From Mucilaginibacter myungsuensis (GTDB lineage: Bacteria; Bacteroidota; Bacteroidia; Sphingobacteriales; Sphingobacteriaceae), in assembly GCF_015222005.1 (NCBI RefSeq), contig NZ_JADFFL010000001.1, forward strand, positions 558,001 to 622,000: DNA of 64,000 nt. The letters run 5' to 3'. Under the pieces are notes generated by a model. That model was not told the origin of the DNA. It did not search any database and worked only from the letters and a program-made list of their open reading frames with translations. The position numbers and the translations under genes are program-made. This document shows positions 1-9,851 of this stretch, piece after piece (the first letter of the stretch is position 1; each line of letters opens with the position of its first letter).

Positions 1-1368
1 CGATGCCATCTTTTCCGTATCCACCAGTTTGATCTGGGCGGCTTTAAGGTCCTCTATCGTTACCGACAGGTGCTTGTTACTGGCAATAAGTTCTTGCGTA
101 CGTTCTTTTACTTCGTTCTCCAATAAAAAATTTTGGTTGGTTATCAGGCGTTCGTTCTCGCGTGCAATAGCTAATGCCATTGTCTGCGATTCGGCATTTT
201 GCTTACGATAAAAATTTATCCTGTCGGCCAGCGCTATCGAAAACATCACCAACTCAAATGCCGAACTATACAATATTACGTTGGCCGTTACATCGTTATA
301 CTGTATCAGGCCTTTATTACGGGCCAGGGTGATCAATACCGTAACAAAGAACACGCCCCAACCCAGCATAAAAAACTTGGCAGGCTTAAAACCTTTTAAA
401 TACAGGCGTATGCCAATATAAAGCAACACTACCGAATTGATGAGCGCCGCTGCTGTGATCAAGCTGTACGCCAAAGTGGTCTGTTTAAATATCACAGCAA
501 TAAGCGGCAAAGTGATGAAAGCGAACAGCAAATTGTAGTAACGGCTTTGCTTTTTAAGCATATTGCGTTTCATCTGTAAAAACTCTTGCACAAAAGCCAG
601 GATAGCGTACCACAACAATATGCGCGATATCGGCACCAGATAAGCGTTGTAAGTAACTTTATTAACCGATATAAACGCAAGCCCCAACCCCCGCGTAAGC
701 CATTGCGTAGCACCCAGAAAAACGATGTAGAACACGTAGTACAAATAGCTTTTATCCTTTACGATCACAAAAAGCATCAGGTTGTAAAAGGCCATAATGG
801 CCACCATCCCTATAAAAAAACCAATGATCAAAGTATCGTTCTGGGCGTTCTCCTGATATAGACCGGCGCTGGTGACCGTAATGGGCATGGCCATAGAATC
901 ATCCGACCGTACGCGCAGGTAAACCACGGCTACCGAGTCGGGCAGAATAGGGCAATTGATCACCCGGCTAATATGCCCGTTGGTATTTTGTTTATCCTGC
1001 GTAAGGGATGTTAAATGGGTTATCGGCCCACCCTCGGCGCCGATGCTGTAGATCTCGAATCCGTCTATAACGCCCGAATTGATAGAAATTGGCAGATATG
1101 GCTCGCTGGTTCGGTTACGTAACGTAAATTTTATCCACAGCACCGAATCGGTATAATGGATAAATGGCAACGTAGTGCGGCTCTGATGAAAATCGGTACT
1201 AAAAAGTACGTCGTTGACAGACCTGTTGCCGTCAACATCTTCAAATTGAGTAAAATAACGTTTATCTAACCTTATTGCCTGGTTGTCGTAAACCGTTAGC
1301 GTGTCTGTTGCGTATGCACAGTATAAGTTAAAAAGTAGCGATACAGCAAGCAGGAGCAGTTTTTTCAT
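1..1368 (-). CDS. 7TMR-DISM sensor histidine kinase, 3' end cut by window edge
   Basis: The first 456 residues are visible; the reading frame runs off the left edge of the window. Residues 1-21 form a signal peptide (MKKLLLLAVSLLF...). A periplasmic beta domain of the 7TMR-DISMED2 kind follows to about 175, then seven hydrophobic segments between about 178 and 383, then a charged coiled coil (KERTQELIASNKHL...). The last visible residues, EKMAS, are the usual lead-in to the H box (EKMASLGQLTAGIAHE) of Bacteroidetes histidine kinases, so the catalytic part should lie just outside. The protein is expected in the inner membrane, sensing an extracytoplasmic ligand. It is divergent from the response regulator at 1489, its likely partner. 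The family call is confident; the kinase domain is inferred. Confidence 0.88.
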   Translation of the reverse strand, partial: MKKLLLLAVSLLFNLYCAYATDTLTVYDNQAIRLDKRYFTQFEDVDGNRSVNDVLFSTDFHQSRTTLPFIHYTDSVLWIKFTLRNRTSEPYLPISINSGVIDGFEIYSIGAEGGPITHLTSLTQDKQNTNGHISRVINCPILPDSVAVVYLRVRSDDSMAMPITVTSAGLYQENAQNDTLIIGFFIGMVAIMAFYNLMLFVIVKDKSYLYYVFYIVFLGATQWLTRGLGLAFISVNKVTYNAYLVPISRILLWYAILAFVQEFLQMKRNMLKKQSRYYNLLFAFITLPLIAVIFKQTTLAYSLITAAALINSVVLLYIGIRLYLKGFKPAKFFMLGWGVFFVTVLITLARNKGLIQYNDVTANVILYSSAFELVMFSIALADRINFYRKQNAESQTMALAIARENERLITNQNFLLENEVKERTQELIASNKHLSVTIEDLKAAQIKLVDTEKMAS

Positions 1369-1488
1369 TTATATGTAAAATGCCTTTAACAGCAATAATT
1401 TTACATATTTTTTTTAGGATTTATAACTTCTGATACACTAATTTCGTTATAACTATTGTTTTAGGCCTTATTTTCAAGAGACGAATAG

Positions 1489-1932
1489 ATGCAAGTAGGA
1501 ATTTTATATGTGGACGACGAGGTGAATAACCTTAATAGTTTTAAAGCAGCTTTTAGGCGCTATTTCAATATTTTCACTGCGCAGAGCGCGCGCGAGGGCC
1601 GTAAGATACTCGAAGCTGAAGAGATAGGTGTGATCATCACCGATCAGCGGATGCCCGGCGAGACCGGTATCGAATTTTTAGAGTCGATATTACCTATTTA
1701 TCCGGATACCATCAGGATATTGCTGACCGGTTTTTCTGACATTAATGCCGTTATGGGTGCTATTAACCGCGGTCAGGTTTACAAGTATTTGGTTAAGCCA
1801 TGGCAGGACGATGAGCTGAAAATGTACATTGAGAATGCCCTGGAGCTATATAATCTGCGGAAAGACAACAAGGACCTTGCCCACAAGCTAATGGTGGCTA
1901 ATATGGAGCTGAGCAACCTTACAAAAAAATAG
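1489..1932 (+). CDS. Response regulator with single receiver domain
   Basis: This is a 147-residue protein with a full CheY-like receiver domain. Acidic pocket D9-D10, phospho-acceptor D52 (ITDQRMPG), T80 and K103 (VKPW) are all present. The KPW motif and the GFSD segment match receivers of the RpfG/HyDR-like group. After about residue 120 there is only a helical, leucine-rich tail (LAHKLMVANMELSNL) and no DNA-binding or enzymatic domain, so it probably acts through protein contacts or as a phosphorelay intermediate. It is divergently transcribed from the sensor kinase at 1-1368 across a 120-bp AT-rich gap, which suggests they form a pair. Confidence 0.9.
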   Translation: MQVGILYVDDEVNNLNSFKAAFRRYFNIFTAQSAREGRKILEAEEIGVIITDQRMPGETGIEFLESILPIYPDTIRILLTGFSDINAVMGAINRGQVYKYLVKPWQDDELKMYIENALELYNLRKDNKDLAHKLMVANMELSNLTKK

Positions 1933-1940
1933 TTACCGCA

Positions 1941-1973
1941 TTTCTTTTTATTTCAAGTCTTTACGTATTTTTG
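1941..1973 (+). promoter_or_regulatory. Bacteroidetes-type promoter for the giant PKD protein
   Basis: TTTC at 1941-1944 (3 of 4 matches to the -33 element TTTG), a 21-bp spacer, then an exact TAnnTTTG -7 element, TATTTTTG, at 1966-1973. Transcription would start near 1980 and give a leader of about 48 nt before the GTG start at 2028. Confidence 0.5.
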
Positions 1974-2027
1974 AAGGTACCTGCGTTGCTCCTAACCTCG
2001 CCGGGCTTACCCAATTAAACTATTGAC

Positions 2028-5000
2028 GTGTTAAAAGAGATACTGCGCGTACTTTTATTTTTGACATTGGGCTTGCTGAACTGGACGGGTTTGGCGGCAC
2101 AATCCACATCGAGCAAGGGCACCGAGTTTTGGACCTGCTACATGCAACATATTGCCGGGACCACCGGTAACAGTGGTAGCTCTATGATCTTGTACATCAC
2201 GTCAGACGTGGCTACATCAGGCAAGGTAGAGTTTGCCGATGGTACGGCTGCACAGTCTTTCAATGTCGTCCCTAACACGGTAACCTTCGTTACCATCCCT
2301 GCAAATCAATTTTTAAGCGGCGAGCTTAAAGCTAAAAAAGGCATCCATATCACCGCGTTAAAACCTATTGCGGTTTACGCGCATATCTATGCATCATCAG
2401 TGTCGGGCGCTACGCTATTGCTTCCGGTGAATACAATGGGCAAAAGCTACCTGTCGCTAAATTATACCCAACTGTCCAACTCGGGCAATGGCAACCCATC
2501 CTACTCTATATTTGATGTGATAGGTACCGAAGATGATACCGAAGTAGAGATAACCCCCATTGCCGACCTTACCAGCGGCAAAAAAGCCGGCGTGCCATTC
2601 GTCATCACCCTTGCCAAGGGCGAACTTTTTCAGGGTCTTTCTGCCACCGATCTAACAGGGACCAAGATCAGGTCTATATCTACCAACAACGGCATCTGTA
2701 AAAAAATAGCGGTCTTTTCGGGCAGTAGCAAGATCGGCATAGGTTGCTATAATTCAACCCTGAGCACTAATATGCAAAGCCTCTCGTCCGATAACCTTTT
2801 TCAGCAGGTATACCCGACATCGACCTGGGGCAAAAACTATATCACCGTAGCCTTAAAAGACCGTAACTACGATATCTACCGCATCGTACTAAGCGAGCCG
2901 GACACTAAAGTGACCTTGAACGGTGTCGCCTTAACAAAAGCGCAATTTGTTAAGAACCTATATCACGAATTTAGCACCATAGGCGCTGTCACCAATGTAA
3001 TATCGGCTGATAAACCTATACAGGTGGTGCAATACACGCCTACGCAAAATCAAAACAATTGCGTTACTAAGAATGAGGCAGCCGGGGATCCCGAAATGAT
3101 CTACCTTTCGCCTATCGAGCAGGGGCTTGATCACGTTACGCTTTATTCTACCGGCTATCATAAGATCCTGGCCAGTTATATTAACGTTGTATTGCCGACC
3201 GATGCCGTGGCGACATTTACATTGGATGGGGCCGACTACAGCTCTCTATTCAGACCTGTAGCTAACAACCCTGCCTTCTCCTACGCGCAGATCCCTGTAT
3301 CATCAGGGCCGCAGACCACCAATACGGTAAACACATCATCTGGTACGCACAACATCAAAGCATCTAAACCTTTTAATGCCATAGCTTATGGCTTTGGTTC
3401 TGCTGAAAGCTACGGCTATGCCGCAGGTACCAACCTGGTGAATTTAAATGAATTCGTCGCACTTAAAAACTCAGATGGCACCGTTGATGACGATAACACC
3501 GTAAATGGTTGCATTAACGTCCCTTATAAATTACAGTTGACGCTGCCTTACCGCACCACCAATATAAAATGGGACTTTAAAGACAACAAACAGCCGATAG
3601 TTGATGCCGCGCCTGTGCCTAAACGCACGGTAGTAAAAGGTTCGGAAACACTTTATGTTTACGAATATTCGGGCGTGGTATCATACCCGATCGCGGGCGA
3701 CTATACTGTAGTTGCCACCGTTTTTAATCCTTTTGATGACGACTGCGGATCCAGTAAGGAAATTCAGTTCGATTTTAATATTGCCGAGCTGCCGGTGGCC
3801 GCTTTTGAAAAAACGGATAACTGCGTGGGCAACGAAAATACGTTTACCGATAACAGCAACCTAAAAAATTCTATAGCCAAAGCCTGGATATGGGATTTTG
3901 GCGACGGTACCAAAGGTAATACCGCCAACCCTAAGCATACCTATGCAAAACCGGGCAATTACGATGTTACCCTTACCATTGTTAACGAGAATGGCTGCCA
4001 AAACACATCGGTCAAACAAACGGTACATATATGGGGATTACCAAAACCTGTATTCGAGGCAGATAAGGCAGTATGTGTGACCAAGCCTGTGACGTTCACG
4101 GACAGGTCTACATCAGAGAACAGCAATATTGTTAGTTGGGTTTGGGACTTTGGCGATGGCAGCGCGCTTGTAACTCGCACAGCCGCCGATCCGCTTACGC
4201 ATACTTATAATAAAACCGGCACTTATCACATCACCCTTACGCTGGTGAATGCCGGCGGCTGTACCGGAACCATTACGCAAAGCATTACCGTAAACCAAAT
4301 GCCGGTGGTAGATTTTGTGATGCCCGATGCCTGCCTGAGCGATAACCCGCAATTTAAGGATGCCAGCAGCATACCCGATAACAGCAATTATCCATTCACT
4401 TACCTTTGGGATTTTGGCGACCCAAAAGCAACGGCCGCAAACCCAAATACATCAACAGAGCGTAACCCTTTCCATAAGTACACCGAGGCGCGAGATGCAA
4501 GCAACCCTTACAAAATCACGCTGACGGTCACTACCAAAAATGGCTGCTCGTTCTCGGTCACCAAGTCGTTCGTAGTTAATGGCGATCAGCCTAAGGCGTT
4601 GTTTAGGCCAAATGCATCAAATACTTATTGCAGTACCCAGGATGTGCTTTTTGATAACTTGTCTACCGTCAACTTTGGTAAGATCACCAAAGTGATCTGG
4701 TATTTTGATGTAGCCAACCACCCTAACGATCGCGAAGTTTACACTGCCGATCAGTTCCCGGCCGGTAACATATTTAAACATAACTATGGCAGCTTTGATG
4801 CCCCGGCCACTAAGCGATATACCGTGCGAATGGAAGCTTATTCGGGCGAGAGTTGCGTCAGCCAAAGTTCTGCCGAAGTGATCACCGTTAAGGCCAATCC
4901 GTCGGCAACGTTATCGCAAATTGGCGGAATCTGCGTCGAGACCTTGCCTGTGAAGATCTTACCGACCGTGAAGTACGGCATAACAGGTACGCACTCTTTC

Positions 5001-5651
5001 ACCGGACCAGGCATAAGCCAGGATGGCACCTTTGACCCCAGCAAGACCGGCCCGGGCACCTTTACCATAAATTATAATTTTAAAGCCAACAACGGTTGCG
5101 ACTACACCGAGCCCCAGCGCATCACCGTTTACCCTACCCCTACCGTAAACGCGGGCAGCAATTTCACCATGCTGGAGGGTGCAAGCGTTACAATGAAGGC
5201 CACCGCCGGCTCCGATGTAGTAAGTTATCGGTGGAACATGGCCAATGGTGGCAAAGCTGTTGGTTTGGATCGGGATAACGTACTTAACCCTGTAGCATCG
5301 CCGATAGAGAACTCTACTTATGTGCTTACTGTTACCACGGCTAACGGTTGCAGCGCATCGTCTAAGATCGATATCACCGTTTTAAAGTTACCTGTTGTAC
5401 CTAATACCTTCACCCCTAATAACGACGGTATTAACGATACCTGGCAAATAAAATACCTGAACACGTATGAAAATGCCACGGTTACCGTATTCGACCGGTC
5501 GGGTACGCAGGTTTACTTTAGCAAGGGTTATGGCTTACCGTGGGACGGAACTTTTAAAGGGGCGGCGCTACCGCTTGGTACGTATTATTATATCATTGAT
5601 CCGGGTAAATTGCGCAAGCAATTATCAGGCAGTGTTACTATTTTAAGATAA
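2028..5651 (+). CDS. Secreted PKD-repeat protein with IgGFc-binding-like N-domain and T9SS type B sorting domain
   Basis: This 1207-residue surface or secreted protein starts at GTG; that start gives a clean signal peptide (LLFLTLGLLNWTGLAAQS) and no ATG fits upstream. The N-terminal half (about 25-480, beginning SKGTEFWTCYMQHI) matches the IgGFc-binding-like domain of Bacteroidetes. At least three PKD-type domains follow, with WDFGDG-type motifs near residues 618, 703 and 792, and further Ig-like repeats. The last 85 residues (from NTFTPNNDGINDTW, about 1126, to the C-terminal SGSVTILR) are a CHU_C/gliding-motility C-terminal domain, the type B signal for the type IX secretion system. The following gene encodes a PorP/SprF protein, a standard partner of such cargo. 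The ligand is unknown; adhesion is an inference. Confidence 0.9.
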   Translation: MLKEILRVLLFLTLGLLNWTGLAAQSTSSKGTEFWTCYMQHIAGTTGNSGSSMILYITSDVATSGKVEFADGTAAQSFNVVPNTVTFVTIPANQFLSGELKAKKGIHITALKPIAVYAHIYASSVSGATLLLPVNTMGKSYLSLNYTQLSNSGNGNPSYSIFDVIGTEDDTEVEITPIADLTSGKKAGVPFVITLAKGELFQGLSATDLTGTKIRSISTNNGICKKIAVFSGSSKIGIGCYNSTLSTNMQSLSSDNLFQQVYPTSTWGKNYITVALKDRNYDIYRIVLSEPDTKVTLNGVALTKAQFVKNLYHEFSTIGAVTNVISADKPIQVVQYTPTQNQNNCVTKNEAAGDPEMIYLSPIEQGLDHVTLYSTGYHKILASYINVVLPTDAVATFTLDGADYSSLFRPVANNPAFSYAQIPVSSGPQTTNTVNTSSGTHNIKASKPFNAIAYGFGSAESYGYAAGTNLVNLNEFVALKNSDGTVDDDNTVNGCINVPYKLQLTLPYRTTNIKWDFKDNKQPIVDAAPVPKRTVVKGSETLYVYEYSGVVSYPIAGDYTVVATVFNPFDDDCGSSKEIQFDFNIAELPVAAFEKTDNCVGNENTFTDNSNLKNSIAKAWIWDFGDGTKGNTANPKHTYAKPGNYDVTLTIVNENGCQNTSVKQTVHIWGLPKPVFEADKAVCVTKPVTFTDRSTSENSNIVSWVWDFGDGSALVTRTAADPLTHTYNKTGTYHITLTLVNAGGCTGTITQSITVNQMPVVDFVMPDACLSDNPQFKDASSIPDNSNYPFTYLWDFGDPKATAANPNTSTERNPFHKYTEARDASNPYKITLTVTTKNGCSFSVTKSFVVNGDQPKALFRPNASNTYCSTQDVLFDNLSTVNFGKITKVIWYFDVANHPNDREVYTADQFPAGNIFKHNYGSFDAPATKRYTVRMEAYSGESCVSQSSAEVITVKANPSATLSQIGGICVETLPVKILPTVKYGITGTHSFTGPGISQDGTFDPSKTGPGTFTINYNFKANNGCDYTEPQRITVYPTPTVNAGSNFTMLEGASVTMKATAGSDVVSYRWNMANGGKAVGLDRDNVLNPVASPIENSTYVLTVTTANGCSASSKIDITVLKLPVVPNTFTPNNDGINDTWQIKYLNTYENATVTVFDRSGTQVYFSKGYGLPWDGTFKGAALPLGTYYYIIDPGKLRKQLSGSVTILR

Positions 5652-5886
5652 GCTAACCGACAGGCAATAACTGGCCGCACAACTACGTTATCGCCCTAAG
5701 CACCAGAAAACATTATTTTTATTCGTGTTCACTTGATACAATGGATCGGGGGAAAACCTATATTCGTACATTGGTTAACCTGAACCAGGTAAACTGCCTT
5801 GAAAAGCGTAATGACCGATAGCGCCTTTTATAAACTAACATATGGAATGCCACCCGAACGGAGGCAAAAACAGACAGGTTATTTGA
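5652..5886 (+). other. Intergenic gap between T9SS cargo gene and porP/sprF-like gene
   Basis: There is no gene or clear terminator here. A short frame at 5799-5981 overlaps the start of the next gene and has no family features. The gap is long enough for a separate promoter, but no exact TAnnTTTG element was found. Confidence 0.5.
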
Positions 5887-6903
5887 ATGAAAAGACTTTT
5901 ACTTTTTTGTGTACTTGCATTGGCTTTTGGGCAGATATCTGTTGCCCAACAGAAGCCACAATATACCCAATACGTTTTTAACACTTTTTTGCTTAACCCG
6001 GCGGTAAGCGGTATAGAGAATTATGCCGATATGAAAGCCGGTTATCGCAGCCAGTGGACCGGTCTGCAAGGTGCACCGGTAACCAGTTACGTTACTGTAC
6101 ACACCCCTATTGGCAGTAATTACATTTACGGCGATGCCAACGCGGCCCCGGGCGGCGGCGGGACCGATCCCTACAGCCGTTCTTACTTGCAAGACTACCA
6201 GGCAGCCGAACCGCACCACGGTATCGGTTTTATGCTGGTATCAGACAAGGCGGGGCCTATATCGCAAACCAATCTTAACTTTACTTATGCCTACCATTTG
6301 GGCTTGACAGATAAACTGAACCTATCGGTAGGTGTATCGGCAGGTATGAACAATATTAGCCTGAATACCAGCCAGATCACTTTGGAGAACGAGTTTGACC
6401 CGGCCATATCTAACGGTAACAACAACCAATGGAAACCTGATGTAGGTGTTGGCGTTTGGGCTTACTCGGGTAGTTATTTTGTGGGTGCATCGGTTCAGCA
6501 ATTGTTGAAACAAGACCTTTATTTTAACACCAACTCCAACCTTACCAAAAGCCAGACCGTTCCGCATTACTTGTTGACTGCCGGCCTTAAATTGCCTGTT
6601 AGCGACGAGTTGACGCTGATGCCATCGGTATTGGTTAAAGTGATAGATCCCGTACCGACAACGTTTGACGTAAACATGAAAATGGCTTTCCGCGATATTT
6701 TCTGGTTGGGCGGATCTTACCGTAAAGACGACTCATTCGGCGCGTTGTTGGGCCTAAACTTGAATTCGTCCATCAACATTGGCTACTCTTATGATTTTAC
6801 TACCTCGGCCCTGCGTACCGTTAGTAACGGATCGCACGAAATAGTGATCGGTATTTTACTAAATAACAGGTATAAGGTGCGTAGCCCGCAGCACGGTTTT
6901 TAA
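5887..6903 (+). CDS. PorP/SprF family type IX secretion system outer-membrane protein
   Basis: This is a 338-residue protein with signal peptide MKRLLLFCVLALAFGQISVAQ. The mature N-terminus carries the family signature PQYTQYVFNTFLLNPAVSG. The rest is rich in alternating amphipathic beta strands ending near the C-terminus with ILLNNRYKV, as expected for an outer-membrane barrel. PorP/SprF proteins usually sit directly downstream of genes for very large cargo with type B CTDs and are thought to anchor or help export that cargo. Here the cargo is the gene at 2028-5651, 235 bp upstream in the same direction. This gene is probably cargo-specific rather than part of the core secretion apparatus, because no porKLMN or sprA genes are nearby. 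Confidence 0.92.
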   Translation: MKRLLLFCVLALAFGQISVAQQKPQYTQYVFNTFLLNPAVSGIENYADMKAGYRSQWTGLQGAPVTSYVTVHTPIGSNYIYGDANAAPGGGGTDPYSRSYLQDYQAAEPHHGIGFMLVSDKAGPISQTNLNFTYAYHLGLTDKLNLSVGVSAGMNNISLNTSQITLENEFDPAISNGNNNQWKPDVGVGVWAYSGSYFVGASVQQLLKQDLYFNTNSNLTKSQTVPHYLLTAGLKLPVSDELTLMPSVLVKVIDPVPTTFDVNMKMAFRDIFWLGGSYRKDDSFGALLGLNLNSSINIGYSYDFTTSALRTVSNGSHEIVIGILLNNRYKVRSPQHGF

Positions 6904-6919
6904 TAATCCAGATCAATAG

Positions 6920-7768
6920 ATGTTTTCCGGTCCGATCCTGCATTGTCTGCCCAAGAGCGTTGTCAACATGCTGCTCTTTTGTTGCTTATTGCTGATCAGT
7001 TCATGTGCACTCGGACCAGTGCCGATCAGGAACAAAGTATCGCCGGGAGCGGTTATGTTAAAGGTGATCACCTATAACATCCATCATGCTAACCCGCCAT
7101 CAAAAGCTAAAGAAGGTAAAATTGATATTGATGCGATAGCCCACGCCATCAAAAAACAAAACCCGGATATTGTTGGCCTGCAAGAGGTGGATAAGAACAC
7201 TAAGCGTTCGGGTAATATTGACGAAGCCGCGATCATCGCCGGCAAGGCCGGCCTACACTACCAATTTTTTAAAGCGATAGACCATGATGGCGGCGAATAT
7301 GGCCTGGCCATCCTGAGCCGCTACCCTATCAAAACTACCGAGCTGCACCGCTTACCGCAAGCGATCAAAGCTGAAGAGCGCATACTGTCGCTGGCTACTA
7401 TCGACATGCCCGGCAAGGGCAGCCTTACTTTCGCTAACACACACCTGGATGCCACCCGCCCTGACAGTAACCGTGTGGTACAAATGAAAGAGATACTGCG
7501 GATATTGGGCGATCGCAAAGGCCCTGTAATGCTTATGGGTGACCTGAATGCAGAACCGACCAAAGAAACGATCCGCTTATTAGACCAAAGCTTTAAACGC
7601 AGTTGTACCCAAAATTGCGGCTTTACCATTCCTGAAAAGATCCCCACCAAAACCATCGACTACGTTGCCGTAAAAAACGCCGATTGGCGGGCAATGGCAC
7701 ACAGAGTCGTGCCTGAAACCTATGCATCAGACCATAGACCGGTGTTCGTGGCTTACGAGGTTAAGTAG
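6920..7768 (+). CDS. Endonuclease/exonuclease/phosphatase family lipoprotein
   Basis: This 282-residue protein starts 16 bp after the PorP/SprF gene and may be co-transcribed. The N-terminus has a hydrophobic stretch ending in a lipobox (LLISSC), so it is probably a lipoprotein; an alternative start at 6968 gives a shorter signal without a basic n-region, so 6920 is preferred. The EEP fold is clear: TYNIHH near residue 53, GLQEVD (metal-binding Glu) near 93, THLD, MGDLNAEP and the C-terminal SDHRPVF. Members hydrolyse phosphodiester or phosphomonoester bonds in nucleic acids, sphingolipids or inositol phosphates; the substrate cannot be told from sequence. An extracytoplasmic site argues against a DNA repair role. 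Confidence 0.88.
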   Translation: MFSGPILHCLPKSVVNMLLFCCLLLISSCALGPVPIRNKVSPGAVMLKVITYNIHHANPPSKAKEGKIDIDAIAHAIKKQNPDIVGLQEVDKNTKRSGNIDEAAIIAGKAGLHYQFFKAIDHDGGEYGLAILSRYPIKTTELHRLPQAIKAEERILSLATIDMPGKGSLTFANTHLDATRPDSNRVVQMKEILRILGDRKGPVMLMGDLNAEPTKETIRLLDQSFKRSCTQNCGFTIPEKIPTKTIDYVAVKNADWRAMAHRVVPETYASDHRPVFVAYEVK

Positions 7769-7816
7769 ATATTATTGTGGCTTCTCTCTTCGTGGCCTTT
7801 GTGGTAAGAAATAAAA

Positions 7817-9286
7817 TTACAACTCCTTACGCAACCTTGCTACCGGGATATTCATTTGCTCGCGGTATTTGGCTACGGTGCGGCGGGCAATGTTGTAGCC
7901 GGCGTCTTTAAGTATGTCGGTCAGTTTTTCATCAGCCAGCGGATGGCGTTTATCTTCACGACCGATGTGGTCTTCCAGTATCTTCTTAACCTCTTTGTTT
8001 GATACTTCCTCGCCGCTTTCGGTCTGGATAGCTTCAGAGAAGAATGATTTAAGCAGGAAAGTACCGTGTTCGGTCTGCACGTATTTAGAGTTAGCCACGC
8101 GCGATACGGTAGAGATATCCATCATGATCTTATCAGCGATATCTTTTAGGATCATTGGCCTTAAGTTACGCTCATCACCCGTCAAAAAGAAATCGTACTG
8201 GTAATGCATAATGGCGTTCATCGTCTTCAGCAGAGTTTGCTGGCGTTGCTTGATCGCATCAATGAACCATTTAGCCGAGTCCAGTTTTTGCTTCACAAAT
8301 TGCACGGCCTCTTTCAGCTTTTTATCTTTTTGCGATGCCTTATCATAATGCTCGAACATATCCTGATAAGAGCGGCTTACGCGCAGCTCGGGGGCGTTCT
8401 TAGAATTAAGTGTCAAGATCAGCACACCATCATTATTGGCGATATGGAAATCCGGGATCACCTGCATTTGTTTGGTGTTCACCTCGTTGCTGTCGCCCGG
8501 TTTAGGGTTCAACTTCAATATCTCACCGACCACGGCACGCAACTCTTCCGAATTCATATTCAGCGAGCGCTCCAGTTTATCGTAATGCTTGCGGGTGAAC
8601 TCATCAAGGTAATGTTCAACCACATTCATCGCTTTTTTGATGATCGGGTCGGCCTCTTTTTTGCGGAGCTGGATCAGCAGGCACTCCTGTAAGGTACGCG
8701 CGCCAACACCGGCGGGGTCGAAAGTTTGGATCACCTTTAGCATATCCTCGACCTCTTCGTCCTCGGCCATCACGTTCTGCGAGAACGCAAGGTCGTCGGT
8801 AAGGGAAGTTAGCGGGCGGCGTAAGTAACCATCGTCATCTAAACTGCCGATGATCTGCTGACCGATCTTAAAGTCCTTATCCGACAGCGGCAACAGATCC
8901 AGCTGTGATTGCAGGTTCTCGAAGAAAGATGACTGGATAGCGATCGGCATCTCCTTGCGTTCCTCTTCATCGTCGCCGTTCTGATCATATTTAGAACCAT
9001 AGTCGGCTACGCTGTCATCCTGCAAATAATCATCTATGTTGAATTCGTCGCCACTCTGGTCGTCGTCGCTGTTGTAGTTATCCTCGTCCGGGTCACGGTC
9101 GGGGTATAGCTCGTCAGGCTCGGACATGTTGGTCAGGCTCATATCTTCAAGCGCTGGGTTCTCCTCCAATTCCTCCTTTATCCTTGTATCCAGCGACACA
9201 GTAGGCACCTGCAGCAGCTTGATAAATTGTATCTGCTGCGGCGATAACTTTTGTAATAGTTTCTGTTGAAGATTCTGTTTTAACAT
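7817..9286 (-). CDS. rpoN: RNA polymerase sigma-54 factor
   Basis: This is a 489-residue sigma-54. Region I is Gln/Leu-rich (MLKQNLQQKLLQKLSPQQIQ) with the ELEENPALED signature. A very acidic region II follows (about 50-115). The core-binding domain and the HTH domain come next, and the C-terminal RpoN box ARRTVAKYRE (467-476) recognises the -24 element. Sigma-54 needs an enhancer-binding AAA+ activator, and none is encoded in this window. It is convergent with the lipoprotein gene upstream in coordinates and divergent from mscL. An exact TAnnTTTG -7 element, TAATTTTG, lies on the minus strand at 9301-9308, 15 bp before the start codon. Confidence 0.96.
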   Translation of the reverse strand: MLKQNLQQKLLQKLSPQQIQFIKLLQVPTVSLDTRIKEELEENPALEDMSLTNMSEPDELYPDRDPDEDNYNSDDDQSGDEFNIDDYLQDDSVADYGSKYDQNGDDEEERKEMPIAIQSSFFENLQSQLDLLPLSDKDFKIGQQIIGSLDDDGYLRRPLTSLTDDLAFSQNVMAEDEEVEDMLKVIQTFDPAGVGARTLQECLLIQLRKKEADPIIKKAMNVVEHYLDEFTRKHYDKLERSLNMNSEELRAVVGEILKLNPKPGDSNEVNTKQMQVIPDFHIANNDGVLILTLNSKNAPELRVSRSYQDMFEHYDKASQKDKKLKEAVQFVKQKLDSAKWFIDAIKQRQQTLLKTMNAIMHYQYDFFLTGDERNLRPMILKDIADKIMMDISTVSRVANSKYVQTEHGTFLLKSFFSEAIQTESGEEVSNKEVKKILEDHIGREDKRHPLADEKLTDILKDAGYNIARRTVAKYREQMNIPVARLRKEL

Positions 9287-9300
9287 ATACGGATGTAGCG

Positions 9301-9308
9301 CAAAATTA
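9301..9308 (-). promoter_or_regulatory. -7 element upstream of rpoN
   Basis: TAATTTTG read on the minus strand matches TAnnTTTG exactly. No clear TTTG is found 19-21 bp further upstream, so only the -7 half is supported. The distance to the ATG (9286) implies a leader of only a few nucleotides. Confidence 0.35.
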
Positions 9309-9449
9309 CATCAATTAACTTGAACATAAAAATGGCCGGATAATTGTTGAAAAGGCACAGATCGATATTTTGTTTGCCATTTTTATAAATTATCCCGTAA
9401 CTTCATTCGTAGTAAAGATTTTTTCCTCACATTAAATATTTTAGCCGTT

Positions 9450-9851
9450 ATGGGTATCATTAAAGAATTCAAGGAGTTTGCGGTAAAGGGCAATGTAGTA
9501 GACCTGGCGGTCGGTGTGATCATTGGCGCAGCATTTGGCAAGATCGTAACATCTCTTGTTAATGACGTTATCATGCCACCGATCGGTCTGCTTACCGGCG
9601 GTTTGGATTTTAGTAAACAAAAATGGGTATTGAAGGTAGCAGAAGGAGATAAACCAGAAACTGCTTTAGCTTACGGCTCATTTGTAAATAATGTGCTGGA
9701 TTTTATTATCGTCGCTTTTGTGATATTCCTTTTGATCAAGGGTATCAACTCGCTGAAGCGTAAAGAAGAAGCCGAACCTTCCGCTCCACCCGCTCCTACT
9801 AAAGAAGAGATCCTACTAACAGAGATCCGCGACCTGCTGGCGAGGAAATAG
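9450..9851 (+). CDS. mscL: Large-conductance mechanosensitive channel MscL
   Basis: This 133-residue protein has the MscL N-terminal signature [39 protein letters not shown] (residues 1-39), which holds the pore-lining first helix, a periplasmic loop, a second transmembrane helix (about 70-93) and a charged C-terminal helix ending [15 protein letters not shown]. Length and layout are standard. It forms a pentameric inner-membrane pore that opens at high membrane tension to release osmolytes on hypo-osmotic shock. It is divergent from rpoN. The stop codon TAG runs directly into the 7-bp tandem repeat described at 9851. Confidence 0.97.
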   Translation: MGIIKEFKEFAVKGNVVDLAVGVIIGAAFGKIVTSLVNDVIMPPIGLLTGGLDFSKQKWVLKVAEGDKPETALAYGSFVNNVLDFIIVAFVIFLLIKGINSLKRKEEAEPSAPPAPTKEEILLTEIRDLLARK

